Positions 1 through 8,096 of a DNA stretch of 25,311 nucleotides are shown in pieces (within the stretch, counting starts at the first letter, position 1; the number at the start of each line of letters is the position of its first letter). The translations under genes were made by a program, and so were the position numbers. The notes under the pieces are model-generated. The model was not told the origin of the DNA, searched no databases, and was given only the letters and a program-made list of their open reading frames with translations. Origin of the DNA: Streptomyces sp. NRRL F-6492 (GTDB lineage: Bacteria; Actinomycetota; Actinomycetes; Streptomycetales; Streptomycetaceae); the NCBI RefSeq assembly GCF_001280125.1, contig NZ_LGEG01000279.1, positions 1 to 25,311 on the forward strand, written 5' to 3'.

Positions 1-802
1 GCGACGGGCCGTCCGGGACGGTGGCGGGATGCGGCGCGGTGGAGGGGGCGGCGGGCGGCTCCAGGTGGGCGAGGACCTGGTGGGCCCGGGGGCGCGCCGC
101 GGGGTCGCGGGAGAGGCAGGACGTGATCAGCGCCCGGAGCGGGGCGGGGAGCTCGTCGCGCTCCGGGACGGTGTGGCCGGTGGCCGCGTGGGCGAGCACC
201 GCCCCCAGGGCGTACACGTCGCCCAGCGGGCGCGGCCGTCCGCCGGCCGCCTGTTCCGGGGCGAGGCAGCCGGGTTCGAGGCCCGGCAGGCCGTCGCGCC
301 GCTCCCCGTCGGGGCCCGCGGCCCGTACCGCCCCGAAGCAGCCGAGGCGGGGGCCGTCGGTGGTGAGCAGGACGGCGGAGGGGGACAGGCCCGCGTGCGT
401 CACGCCGTGGGCGTGGGCGGTGGCCAGCGTCCGGGCGAGGGCGGCGCCCAGGGCCCGTACGGCCGGCTCGGGCAGGGGGCCGCCGTGCGCGCGCAGGGCG
501 GCGGGGAGCGGGAGGGCGGGGACGTACGGCGTCGCGCACCAGGGGGCGTCCGCCGTACCGCCGACCTCCGTGACCGGCGGGAGCCCGGGCAGGGAGAGCC
601 GACGGGCGCCCTCCGCCTCGATCGCCCAGCGGGCCGGGTCGGCGTCGGGGCGCGGCAGGAGGACGAGGAGCGTGCGGTCGCCGTCGGCGCTCCGGGCGAT
701 GTAGCGGCGCGCGGGGACGGCCCGGTCGGAATCGGCGTCGAGCCGGGCGAGCACGGCGTGCGGGCCGATCCACGGGGGGTCGTCGTGGCGCAGCGGTTCC
801 AT
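1..802 (-). CDS. Ser/Thr kinase-like protein, probable pseudokinase (C-terminal part beyond the window)
   Basis: Leftward reading frame from ATG at 802, with a GGGGGG stretch 8 nt upstream as a possible ribosome site. It stays open for 267 codons to the left edge, so its C-terminal side lies outside. The fold resembles an Hanks-type kinase C-lobe: a THAGLSPSAVLL segment (about 135-146) where kinases have HRDLKPxNVLL, LGCFGAVR (153-160) where they have the DFG loop, LAPEQ (180-184) as the APE motif, and GDVYALG (194-200) as the DxxxxG motif of helix F. The HRD aspartate is Gly138 and the DFG aspartate is Cys155. No VAIK-type lysine is seen in the short N-lobe. Inference: a non-catalytic scaffold or ligand-sensing pseudokinase, as the structural APE and helix F motifs are kept. 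A sensor or propeller domain could follow outside the window; this cannot be seen. Confidence 0.75.
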   Translation of the reverse strand, partial: MEPLRHDDPPWIGPHAVLARLDADSDRAVPARRYIARSADGDRTLLVLLPRPDADPARWAIEAEGARRLSLPGLPPVTEVGGTADAPWCATPYVPALPLPAALRAHGGPLPEPAVRALGAALARTLATAHAHGVTHAGLSPSAVLLTTDGPRLGCFGAVRAAGPDGERRDGLPGLEPGCLAPEQAAGGRPRPLGDVYALGAVLAHAATGHTVPERDELPAPLRALITSCLSRDPAARPRAHQVLAHLEPPAAPSTAPHPATVPDGPS

Positions 803-868
803 GCCCGTAACCCCCCGGTCGATGATGAGCAGGAACGATCCTACTCAGGCGCCTTCAGGGGGCGGATG

Positions 869-946
869 CGGGTGCGGGGGCCTTCCGGCCGGCCGTACGC
901 GGGTGCGGAGGCTTCCCGGCCGGCCGCAAGCGGGTGCGGCCGTACG
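869..946. repeat. 31-bp direct repeat, two full copies plus a 16-bp remnant
   Basis: Units at 869-899 and 900-930 both begin CGGGTGCGG and share the CCGGCCGGCCG core. A shortened third copy (931-946) joins the unit start directly to CCGTACG. They lie between the pseudokinase start and the terminator of the DUF6479 gene. No coding role is seen. Confidence 0.7.
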
Positions 947-959
947 CGGGCGGGCAGAG

Positions 960-988
960 CCGGCGGCGGGGACGTGCCCCGCCGCCGG
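960..988 (-). terminator. Hairpin terminator downstream of the DUF6479 gene
   Basis: A perfect 12-bp inverted repeat (960-971 and 977-988) with loop ACGTG lies 33 nt past the stop codon of the leftward DUF6479 gene. There is no T-tract, which is usual for GC-rich actinobacterial terminators. Confidence 0.6.
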
Positions 989-1021
989 ATCCCGCTCCCG
1001 CGCGTCCGTCGGGCCGCTCGC

Positions 1022-1405
1022 TCAGTCGCCGTGGCCGGTGCCTCCGCTGCCGAAGCCGCCGCTGGAGATGCCGCCCCACTTGCGCTTCTCCTCGTCCGGC
1101 GGCTCGGGCGAGGTCTCCGTGCCGGAGTGGTTGAGCTGGTACGGCATGAGCCGGTGTTCGCCGTCGGTCCGGGGCATCTCGGCCCCTTGGCGGTACTCGC
1201 TCGACTCGCCGGGCAGGGCGCCGTCGTCCGGCCGGTGCGGCTGCTCCTCCGGCGTGGGCGCCGCCGACTCGCGGTTGCGGACCCGGAAGCCGAACCAGAA
1301 GGCGCTGAGAAGTACGGCGACGACGACGAGCCCGCCGAGGACCTGTGCCAGGCCGGACTGCCAGACTCCAGCCGCCAGGTCCTCTGCTGCGCTGAGAGTG
1401 TTCAT
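1022..1405 (-). CDS. DUF6479-like small membrane protein
   Basis: 127 residues from ATG at 1405. One membrane segment at about 18-41 (LAQVLGGLVVVAVLLSAFWFGF) is followed by RVRNRE, which suggests N-out, C-in topology. Then comes a charged, Pro/Glu-rich tail with a MPYQLNHSGTETSPE stretch, a KRKWGGISSGGFGSGG segment and a Gly-rich end. This membrane anchor plus Trp-Gly-Ser-Gly tail fits the Streptomyces DUF6479 family as I recall it; the function is unknown. It is divergent from the sigma factor gene and shares a 138-bp intergenic region with it. No convincing ribosome site is visible before the ATG, so the start is less certain than the frame. Confidence 0.75.
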   Translation of the reverse strand: MNTLSAAEDLAAGVWQSGLAQVLGGLVVVAVLLSAFWFGFRVRNRESAAPTPEEQPHRPDDGALPGESSEYRQGAEMPRTDGEHRLMPYQLNHSGTETSPEPPDEEKRKWGGISSGGFGSGGTGHGD

Positions 1406-1468
1406 GTCTACGGATTACCCGATTCCGCTTCTTTGGATGCGCCGGGGAGACATCTCTTCGGATTTATC

Positions 1469-1496
1469 TGAAACATGCGCGCACCCCCACGGCGTC
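1469..1496 (+). promoter_or_regulatory. Candidate ECF-type promoter for the sigma factor gene
   Basis: TGAAAC (1469-1474) and CGTC (1493-1496), 18 nt apart, resemble the AAC / CGTC elements of ECF-sigma promoters. They sit about 50 nt before the start codon of an ECF sigma gene, as expected for autoregulation. Short motifs like these can occur by chance. Confidence 0.3.
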
Positions 1497-1543
1497 AAAG
1501 GGGTGTACGGCGACCGCACGGCGCGACCGAGACGAGGAGGGGC

Positions 1544-2053
1544 ATGGGAAAGTCCCGCGCGACCGAGTTCCTGGAGTTCGCCTCCGCGCGCACGGGGCCC
1601 CTGTACCGCTCGGCATGCCTGCTGACCGGTGGGGACACCCACCTCGCCGAGGACCTCACCCAGGAGACGCTGGGCCGGATGTACGCCCTGTGGGGCCGCG
1701 TGGCACGGATCGGGAACCCCGCCGCGTACGCCCAGACCGTGCTCGTCCGCACCTTCCTCAGCCACCGGCGGCGCCGCTCGGCCACCGAGCGCCCGCTCGG
1801 CGAGCTGCCGGACCGCGTCTCCGACACCGGCGCGGACCCGGCGCTCCGGATCGCCCTCCTCGACGCCCTCGCCGGACTCCCGCCCAAGGACCGGGCGGTC
1901 GTGGTGCTGCGCTACTGGGAGGACCGCAGCATCGAGGAGACCGCCGAGGCCCTGCACGTCAGCTCCGCCGCGGTCCGCACCCGGTCCGTACGGGCCCTCG
2001 CCAAGCTGCGGGAACGGCTCGGCGGCAGCCTCGCCGAGTTCGCCGTCCACTGA
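1544..2053 (+). CDS. ECF sigma factor, SigE-family (sigma-70 type)
   Basis: 169 residues from ATG at 1544, preceded by AGGAGG three nt upstream. Region 2 occupies about residues 15-80, with the DLTQETLGRMYALW helix (37-50) that contacts core RNA polymerase and the -10 element. Region 4 (about 108-160) has LPPKDRAVVVLRYWEDRSIEETAEAL followed by the recognition helix SSAAVRTRSVRALAKLRE. There is no region 1.1 or region 3, and length is normal for group IV sigma factors. The next gene, 62 bp downstream on the same strand, encodes a membrane protein and is a plausible regulator of this factor. The upstream ECF-like promoter suggests self-activation. The stimulus cannot be told from sequence. Confidence 0.9.
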   Translation: MGKSRATEFLEFASARTGPLYRSACLLTGGDTHLAEDLTQETLGRMYALWGRVARIGNPAAYAQTVLVRTFLSHRRRRSATERPLGELPDRVSDTGADPALRIALLDALAGLPPKDRAVVVLRYWEDRSIEETAEALHVSSAAVRTRSVRALAKLRERLGGSLAEFAVH

Positions 2054-2115
2054 CCCCGCCCGCCTCCCCGCCCTCCGCGATCCTTTCCGCCACGAACCCG
2101 AGACGGTGATCCCGC

Positions 2116-3405
2116 ATGCCCCGAAACGAAGGCCCCCGCCACGAGGACCCCCCGCACGACGGCTTCGAGGAGGAGCTCGGCGCGGTCCTGCGCCGCACCG
2201 GCGAGGGCTTCGCCGCCGACGACCGGCGCGAGCTCGTCGAGGGCGGTCTGCGGCGCGGCCGGCGCCGCCTGGCGCGCCGCAGGCTCGCGGTGACCGGCAG
2301 CGCCCTCGCGCTCGCCGCCCTGGGCGTCGGCGGGGTGTACGGCGGTCTGCTCTCCGGTCCCGCCGGACCGGCCGGGACCGCCTCCGTGGCGGCGCCGCCG
2401 AAGCCGACCTCCGCCACCGACCCCGCCGACCCGCAGCCGGGCGCGGCGCGGATCCCGGTCAAGGACATCGCGGCCGTCCTCAAGGCCCACACCCCGGCCG
2501 GGCAGTGGAAGTTCGACGACGAGAGCGGGCTGGGCCAGGGCGCCCTCGGCGTGTACGACGACGGCGGCGGCGAGGCCGCCGTCTCCGTCCTCCTCTCCCG
2601 CTCCCACGGCCCCGGCGAGGCGGGCGAGGGCCTGGTCACCTGCCCCGACGAGGCCCACGTCCCCGACGTCGAGTGCACCACCGAGACGCTCCCCGGGGGC
2701 GGCCGGCTCATGCTCCTCCAGGGGTACGAGTACCCCGACCGGCGCGAGGAGACCAAGAACTGGCGGGCGACCCTGCTCACCGAGGACGGCTTCCTCGTCG
2801 ACGTGAACGAGTACAACGCCGCCGCCGAGAAGGGCGCCCCGGTCAGCCGCGAGAACCCGCCCTTCACCCTCGGCCGGCTCAAGTCCCTCGTCACGGCCGA
2901 CGCCTGGAGGCCGCTGCTCGCGAAGCTGACCCAGCCGTCGCGGCCGAGCGCGCCGCCGAGCGTGCCGGACGAGCCCTCCGGCGACGCCGTCCGGACCACC
3001 CTGCGCTCCCTCCTCCCCGAGGGCCTGAAGGTGGAGGGCGGGGGCGGGCAGGACGACTACGGCTACGCCGGCCTCCTCGTCGACGACGGCAAGGGCCGGA
3101 GCTTCGTCGAGATCAACGTCCAGACCGGCATGCAGGACGTCGCCGGCCACCTGCACGCGATCGGGGCCGCCACCCTGCCCGACGGCCGCCTGGTCGGGGT
3201 CACCCAGGAGGCCGCGGAGAAGGGCGGCGACCGCGTCGTCGCGCGGACCGTCGACACCCTCACGCCCGAGGGCTTCCGGGTCGTGATCACCACCCTCAAC
3301 TCCGACGGGTACCGCGCTCCCGCCACGCGCGCCGAACCCGCGCTGACCGTCGAGCAGTTGAAGGCGATCGCGCTGAGCCCGAAGTGGCGGAAGCCGGCCG
3401 AGTAG
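2116..3405 (+). CDS. Single-pass membrane protein next to the ECF sigma gene, possible anti-sigma factor
   Basis: 429 residues. A charged N-terminal region (1-56, ending RRGRRRLARRR) precedes one membrane helix (about 57-80, LAVTGSALALAALGVGGVYGG), giving N-in, C-out topology by the positive-inside rule. A Pro/Ala linker and a roughly 320-residue exported domain follow. The exported part appears to hold two similar modules: IPVKDIAAVLKAHTP...QWKFDDESGLGQGALGVYDD near 113-150, and a later VRTTLRSLLPEGLKVEGGGGQDDYGYAGLLVDDG near 293-328. No catalytic motif is recognised. Position after a SigE-family sigma gene and the short cytoplasmic part suggest an anti-sigma or sensor role; this is inference. 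Start ATG 2116 lacks a strong ribosome site, so nearby starts are possible. Confidence 0.7.
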   Translation: MPRNEGPRHEDPPHDGFEEELGAVLRRTGEGFAADDRRELVEGGLRRGRRRLARRRLAVTGSALALAALGVGGVYGGLLSGPAGPAGTASVAAPPKPTSATDPADPQPGAARIPVKDIAAVLKAHTPAGQWKFDDESGLGQGALGVYDDGGGEAAVSVLLSRSHGPGEAGEGLVTCPDEAHVPDVECTTETLPGGGRLMLLQGYEYPDRREETKNWRATLLTEDGFLVDVNEYNAAAEKGAPVSRENPPFTLGRLKSLVTADAWRPLLAKLTQPSRPSAPPSVPDEPSGDAVRTTLRSLLPEGLKVEGGGGQDDYGYAGLLVDDGKGRSFVEINVQTGMQDVAGHLHAIGAATLPDGRLVGVTQEAAEKGGDRVVARTVDTLTPEGFRVVITTLNSDGYRAPATRAEPALTVEQLKAIALSPKWRKPAE

Positions 3406-3418
3406 GACCGTGGCGAGA

Positions 3419-3451
3419 GGCGTACGGGGGTGAACTCGGCCCCCGTGCGCC
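3419..3451. terminator. Bidirectional hairpin terminator between convergent genes
   Basis: A 12-bp stem (3419-3430 and 3440-3451) with one G-T wobble and a 9-nt loop fills the gap between the membrane-protein stop (3405) and the polymerase stop (3452). Its position and symmetry suit termination from both sides. Confidence 0.65.
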
Positions 3452-5146
3452 CTACTTCGCGTCCGAGTACCGCTCCACCGTCGCCGCCGTGAACGGGAAC
3501 CGCACCGGCGTGTCCCCGAACGTGATCCTGCCCGCCTCGTCCCCGGCCGCGCGGACCGCCTCCGTGACCGCCTCCGCCTCCTCCGCCGGACAGTGCACGA
3601 TCACCTCGTCGTGCTGGAAGAAGACCAGCTCCGCCCGCATCCCGGCGAGGGAGCGCCGCAGGGCCGCCAGCATCAGCAGCGCCCAGTCGGCGGCGCTGCC
3701 CTGGACGACGAAGTTGCGGGTGAAGCGGCCCCGCGCCCGGGTGTTCCCGGAGGCGTATCCCGGTACGAACTCGCCCTCGTCCGCGACCGGTTCGTCGCCG
3801 CCCTCCTGGGGCAGGCCCGCCTCGTCGGCGTCGCCCGAGCCGACGGCGGGCGGGCTGGTCCTGCCGAGCCAGGTCCGCACGAGCCGGCCCTCCTCGCCCG
3901 CCTTCGCCGCGTCGTCGACGTACGCCACGGCGAGCGGGAAGCGGCGGCGCAGCGCCGCCAGGTTCTTCAGGCCGTCGCCGCTGGTCTGTCCGTAGACCGC
4001 GCCCAGGAGCGCGAGCTTGGCGTGCTCGCGGTCGCCGGAGAAGGCGCGGGCCGAGAGCCGGGTGTACAGGTCGTCGGGGTGTCCGGCGACCTCCATCAGG
4101 CCCGGGTCGCGGGAGATCGCGGCGAGGACGCGCGGCTCCATCTGGTCGGCGTCGGCCACGACGAGCCGCCAGCCCTCGTCGGCGACCACGGCCCGCCGGA
4201 TCACCTTCGGGATCTGGAGCGCCCCGCCGCCGTTGGTCGTCCAGCGCCCGCTGACCGTGCCCCCGGGCAGGTACTCCGGCCGGAAGCGGCCGTCCCGCAC
4301 CCAGTCGGCCAGCCAGGACCAGCCGTGCGCCGTCCAGATCCGGTACAGCTTCTTGTACGCGATCAGCGGCTCCACCGCCGGGTGGTCGACCCGCGCCAGC
4401 TCCCAGCGGCGCGTGGAGCCCAGCCTGACGCCCGCCTGCCCGAAGGCCTTCACCACGTCGGCGGGCAGGTCGGGCCGGACGCGCCGGCCGAGGGCCGCGG
4501 AGACCTCGCCCGCGAGCTCGGCCAGCCGGCGCGGCTCGCCCCCGCCCGCGTACCGCTCGCCGAGCAGCTCGGTGAGGAGGGCCCGGTGCACGTCGGCCCG
4601 CCACGGCAGCCCCGCCCGGTGCATCTCGGCGGCCACCAGCATCCCCGCCGACTCGGCGGCCGTCAGCAGCCGCATCCTGCCCGGGTGCCCGACCCGGTCG
4701 TGGCGGTGCAGCTGCTCGGCGTAGACCGCGAGGAGCCCCTCGAAGGGCACGGGGGTCACGCGGCGCGGCTCGAAGAGCGAGTCCTGCGAGCCCGGTTCGG
4801 CGGTGCGGGGCGGCGGATCGGGCGGCACGGGCCCGTTCCGCAGGCGCGCCCAGGCGGCGGCGGCCGAGCGGGGCTCGCCGAGCCGCCCCTCGGCCCCGAG
4901 GAGCAACTGCTCGGCGTCCTCCACGTCGTAGCACCGCTCGACCCGCACCCCGGCGGCGAGCAGCCGCGGATACACCTCGGCCGTCGACCGCCACACCCAC
5001 CGGGCCACCTCCGGCCGGTCCCGCACGGCCGCCACCAGGTCCGGCTCGCGCCGCACCGGCCCGGCGGGCGTCCCGTCCGGGCCGAGGGGCGCGAGCAGCG
5101 CGCCGTCCCCCTCCTCCTCGGCGGCCAGCGCCCACCTCTCACTCAT
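3452..5146 (-). CDS. Family A DNA polymerase, polymerase-domain type without exonuclease domains
   Basis: 564 residues from ATG at 5146, with no clear ribosome site before it. Polymerase motifs are intact. VSGRWTTNGGGALQIPK (298-314) corresponds to the TGRLSS...LQNIP segment of Klenow. Motif A is VADADQMEPR with catalytic Asp332 and steric-gate Glu337. Motif B is HAKLALLGAVYG with Lys377 and Tyr385. Motif C is QHDE with Asp513. The residue matching Klenow Phe762 is Leu381. The N-terminal 270 residues show neither a 5'-3' exonuclease domain nor the DxE exonuclease motif. An acidic, Gly-rich insertion (about 430-462) lies between motifs B and C. It is a second, shorter relative of PolA known in Streptomyces; a repair or gap-filling role is likely but inferred. 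Divergent from the acetyltransferase gene. Confidence 0.88.
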   Translation of the reverse strand: MSERWALAAEEEGDGALLAPLGPDGTPAGPVRREPDLVAAVRDRPEVARWVWRSTAEVYPRLLAAGVRVERCYDVEDAEQLLLGAEGRLGEPRSAAAAWARLRNGPVPPDPPPRTAEPGSQDSLFEPRRVTPVPFEGLLAVYAEQLHRHDRVGHPGRMRLLTAAESAGMLVAAEMHRAGLPWRADVHRALLTELLGERYAGGGEPRRLAELAGEVSAALGRRVRPDLPADVVKAFGQAGVRLGSTRRWELARVDHPAVEPLIAYKKLYRIWTAHGWSWLADWVRDGRFRPEYLPGGTVSGRWTTNGGGALQIPKVIRRAVVADEGWRLVVADADQMEPRVLAAISRDPGLMEVAGHPDDLYTRLSARAFSGDREHAKLALLGAVYGQTSGDGLKNLAALRRRFPLAVAYVDDAAKAGEEGRLVRTWLGRTSPPAVGSGDADEAGLPQEGGDEPVADEGEFVPGYASGNTRARGRFTRNFVVQGSAADWALLMLAALRRSLAGMRAELVFFQHDEVIVHCPAEEAEAVTEAVRAAGDEAGRITFGDTPVRFPFTAATVERYSDAK

Positions 5147-5233
5147 ACCGGCGAGTCTGGCAGCCGCCACTGACAAAGGCGGGCCCCTACGCTGTGGCGG
5201 GGTCAACGGATCCGGACGTGGAGGGGGAGGACG

Positions 5234-5791
5234 ATGTACACGATGTCCCTGGGGGACGACGGAGCGGAGCTGTGCCCGCTCGAACCGTGGCAGGCGGACG
5301 AGTTCCTGGCGCACATGGACCGGGGGCGGGAGTTCATCGGCGCCCGCAACGGGCTCCCGGACGTCGCCACCGACCTGGAGTCCAGCCGGGCCTTCCTCCG
5401 GCTGTACGCGGAGAGGACGGCGGCCGACACGGGCCGCATCCACGGCATCCGGCTCGACGGCGCCCTGGTCGGCGCCGTGATCCTCCGGACGCTCGACACC
5501 GCGAACGGCACGGCCGAGGCGGGCTGCTGGCTGGAACCGGCCGCGACGGGCCGGGGCCTGGTGACCCGGGCGGCGCGGGCGCTGGTCGGCTGGGCGATCG
5601 AGGTGCGCGGGATCCACCGGGTGGAGTGGGTCGTCTCCTCGGACAACGCGCCGAGCATCGCGGTGGCCCGCCGCCTCGGCATGACCAGGGACGCGGTCCT
5701 CCGCGAGAGCCACCCCTACCGGGGCCGCCGCCACGACGAGGAGGTCTGGTCGGTCCTGGCGGGGGAGTGGCGGGCGGCGAAGCCGGCGTAG
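5234..5791 (+). CDS. GNAT-family N-acetyltransferase (RimJ/RimL-like)
   Basis: 185 residues from ATG at 5234, just after a GAGGGGGAGG ribosome site. The layout is RimL-like: L/EPWQADEFLAHMDRGREFIG near the N terminus for acceptor binding, GALVGAVILR (76-85) as beta-strand 4, and AEAGCWLEPAATGRGLVTRAARALVGWA (94-121), which holds the acetyl-CoA pyrophosphate loop. VEWVVSSDNAPSIAVARRLGM (130-150) is the usual motif B with the Asn-x-x-Ser helix start. The acceptor may be a protein N terminus, an amino acid or an aminoglycoside-like small molecule; sequence does not decide. Its 87-bp upstream region is shared with the divergent polymerase gene. Confidence 0.88.
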   Translation: MYTMSLGDDGAELCPLEPWQADEFLAHMDRGREFIGARNGLPDVATDLESSRAFLRLYAERTAADTGRIHGIRLDGALVGAVILRTLDTANGTAEAGCWLEPAATGRGLVTRAARALVGWAIEVRGIHRVEWVVSSDNAPSIAVARRLGMTRDAVLRESHPYRGRRHDEEVWSVLAGEWRAAKPA

Positions 5792-5835
5792 CCGAAGGGC
5801 AGGGGCGGGCGAGGAGCCCGGACCGGGTACGGGAC

Positions 5836-5874
5836 CGGGGCGGTGACCCGGCTCCGACCCCGGTCACCGCCCCG
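5836..5874. terminator. Hairpin terminator between the acetyltransferase and FtsX-type permease genes
   Basis: A perfect 13-bp inverted repeat (5836-5848 and 5862-5874) with a 13-nt loop lies between the convergent stops at 5791 and 5979. A bidirectional terminator is likely. Confidence 0.6.
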
Positions 5875-5950
5875 TCGTCCCACCATGGCCGGTCGGCGGG
5901 CCGCGCGCCACGCGGGGAGCCGCCTCGGGCCCGGCGGGAGCCCCGTGTCA

Positions 5951-5996
5951 GGTGCGGACCGGTGCGGACCGGTGCGGGTCAGGCGCGGGTCAGGCG
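5951..5996. repeat. 10-bp tandem repeat merging into an 11-bp duplication at the permease 3' end
   Basis: GGTGCGGACC occurs at 5951-5960 and 5961-5970, with a diverged copy at 5971-5980. AGGCGCGGGTC then leads into a second AGGCGC at 5992. The duplication covers the last codons (LTRA, stop) of the leftward permease. Confidence 0.55.
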
Positions 5997-8096
5997 CCAC
6001 GCGGGGAGGGCCGAGGCGGCGACCGCGACCGCCGCGCACACGCCCGCCGCCGTGCCGACCGCCGGCCAGGGCAGGACCGGGACGACCGGGGCCGAGAGGG
6101 CGGCCAGGCCCGCGCCCAGGGCGCCGAGGACGACCGCCGTCACCGCGAGGCCCAGGAGCGCGCCGATCGCGACGGCGAACGCCGCCTCGCCCGTCACCGC
6201 CCGCAGGACCTGGGCCCTGGTGGCCCCGGCGAGCCGCAGCGAGGCCAGCTCCGGGCCCCGCACCGAGGTGGCCATGAGCAGGGTGCCGACGAGGCCGATC
6301 ACCGTGTGGACGAGGGCGGCGCCGAGGACGAGGAGCAGCCCGAGCCGGGTCCGCGGGCTGCTCGCCGGCCGCTCGGCCGCCGCCCACGCGCCGGCGGTCG
6401 CGACCGTCCCGCCGCTCGCCTCCAGGGCCCGGGCCGTCGCCGTCCCGCCGCCGCGCGCCTCGATCCGGTCGAGGCCGGCGCCCGGCGCGTTCGCCCGGGT
6501 GACGTACGGCCCGTTGTCGCCGGTCCCGAGGGCGAGGACGGCCGCGACCCGGAGCCGTACCGGACCGCTCCCGTCCGCCCGCCACACCTCCACGGTCTCG
6601 CCGACCCGGCGCCGCTCGAACTCCTCGTGGACGACGATCGACCGGTCGTCCAGGTCCCGCACGTCCCCCGCGACCACCGGGAGCCGGGCGAGCTCCGCGA
6701 AGGCCGCCGGGTCGGCGACCGCCCGCGCCCCGTACTTCACGACGGCCTCCGCCCCGTCCCGTACGAAGACGGAGGTCGCCCCGGTGGCGGAGACGACGGC
6801 CCCGGCCGGGACCGCCGTCACCGGCCTCAGGTCCGCCCCGCTCGCGACGTACTCGGCGGCCGTGTGCTCCCGCGTCTCGACGCCCTTCGCGCGCGTGACG
6901 CCCGCCGCCGAGCCGAGGAGGGACCCGGCGAGCGCCACGGTCACCAGGACGGGCGCGGCGACGGCGGCGGTGCGGCGGACGGAGGCCGCGGCGTTCTCCC
7001 GCACGAGCGTCCCCACGGCCCCCCGGAGCGGCAGCAGCCGGGCCACCGGCCGGACGAGGAGCGGCGCGAGCAGGGCGGTGCCGCCGATCAGGAGCATGGG
7101 CAGGGTCGTGTACGTCTTCCGCTTGAGCAGTTCGGACGGCTCGGTCGCGCAGGTCCAGACGAGCAGCCCCAGACCGGTCAGGAGCAGTGCCGCACCGGCC
7201 AGGGCCCGGCCGGGGGGCAGGACGTCGGCGTCGACGTCCGCGTCGCGCAGCGCGGCCGCCGGGCCGGTCCGTCCGGCGCGGCGGGCGGCGGCGAGGGCCC
7301 CGGCCAGGGCGACGGTCACGCCCGTCCAGAAGGCGGCGTGGTAGGGCCAGGAGGCCCCGCCGATCGTGAACCACGCGGGCGCGAGGCCGCCGTCCACGAG
7401 CGTCCGGGCCAGCAGGGGCGCGCCCAGGGCGCCGAGGGCGCACCCGGTCGCGGAGGCGAGCACGCCGAGCACGGCGGCCTCGGCGAGGACGAGGCGCCGG
7501 ACCTGCCCGGGGGTGGCCCCGGCGGTCCTGAGGAGCCCGAACTCGCGGCGCCGCAGCGCGACGGCGAACGCGAACGTCGACGCGACGACGAAGACGGAGA
7601 CGAAGGCGGTGACGCCGCCGGAGGTGCCGAGGAGGGCGTTCAGTGAGGTCAGCGCGCGGGCGTCCCGCTCGGGGTCGGGGTCGGCGCGCACCCGCTCGGC
7701 GCCGGTGAGGACCCGGGCCCGGGCGCCGACGAGGGCCCGGACCCGGTCGGCGGGGGCGTCGACGCCGACGGCGTCGGGGCCGCCCGCCGCGGTGACGGCC
7801 CAGCGGGCGCGCAGCGCGCGGAGGAGCTCCGCGTCCACAGGCTGTGGACGGTCGAGCCGCTGCTCCACGGGCACGGTGCCGGGCCCGCGCCGCACGTCGA
7901 TGACCAGCCGGTCGTGGCCCATGACGACGACGGGCGAGGAGGCGAACCGATGGGGAGAACGCTCGGGCGCGTGAAAAGTGGCGGACAGCCCGAGCCCCGT
8001 GGCGGCGACGAGCCCGACCCCGAGCGCGAGGGCGACGAACCCGCCGAGGAGGGAGGCCCAGCGGGCCCGGAGCCCACGGAGGACGAGCATCAGCAC
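5979..8096 (-). CDS. FtsX/MacB-type ABC transporter permease
   Basis: 705 residues from GTG at 8096, with GGAGG 6 nt upstream. An N-terminal membrane helix ([21 protein letters not shown]) is followed by an exported region. A first FtsX block then begins with [44 protein letters not shown] second helix set, another exported domain, and a C-terminal FtsX block with [32 protein letters not shown] follow. The duplicated [17 protein letters not shown] cytoplasmic motif identifies the large two-FtsX-domain permease class, which acts on lipids, peptides or antibiotics at the membrane. The ATPase gene's stop overlaps the start region (GTGCTGATG), so translation is probably coupled. The reading frame stays open upstream to 8396, but that part is the repeat region read out of phase. 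No two-component system is adjacent. Confidence 0.9.
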   Translation of the reverse strand: MLMLVLRGLRARWASLLGGFVALALGVGLVAATGLGLSATFHAPERSPHRFASSPVVVMGHDRLVIDVRRGPGTVPVEQRLDRPQPVDAELLRALRARWAVTAAGGPDAVGVDAPADRVRALVGARARVLTGAERVRADPDPERDARALTSLNALLGTSGGVTAFVSVFVVASTFAFAVALRRREFGLLRTAGATPGQVRRLVLAEAAVLGVLASATGCALGALGAPLLARTLVDGGLAPAWFTIGGASWPYHAAFWTGVTVALAGALAAARRAGRTGPAAALRDADVDADVLPPGRALAGAALLLTGLGLLVWTCATEPSELLKRKTYTTLPMLLIGGTALLAPLLVRPVARLLPLRGAVGTLVRENAAASVRRTAAVAAPVLVTVALAGSLLGSAAGVTRAKGVETREHTAAEYVASGADLRPVTAVPAGAVVSATGATSVFVRDGAEAVVKYGARAVADPAAFAELARLPVVAGDVRDLDDRSIVVHEEFERRRVGETVEVWRADGSGPVRLRVAAVLALGTGDNGPYVTRANAPGAGLDRIEARGGGTATARALEASGGTVATAGAWAAAERPASSPRTRLGLLLVLGAALVHTVIGLVGTLLMATSVRGPELASLRLAGATRAQVLRAVTGEAAFAVAIGALLGLAVTAVVLGALGAGLAALSAPVVPVLPWPAVGTAAGVCAAVAVAASALPAWRLTRA

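Noticed and set aside
29..1471. Plus-strand open frames across the left edge
   Set aside because: They lie antisense to the kinase-like and DUF6479 frames, which have recognisable motifs.
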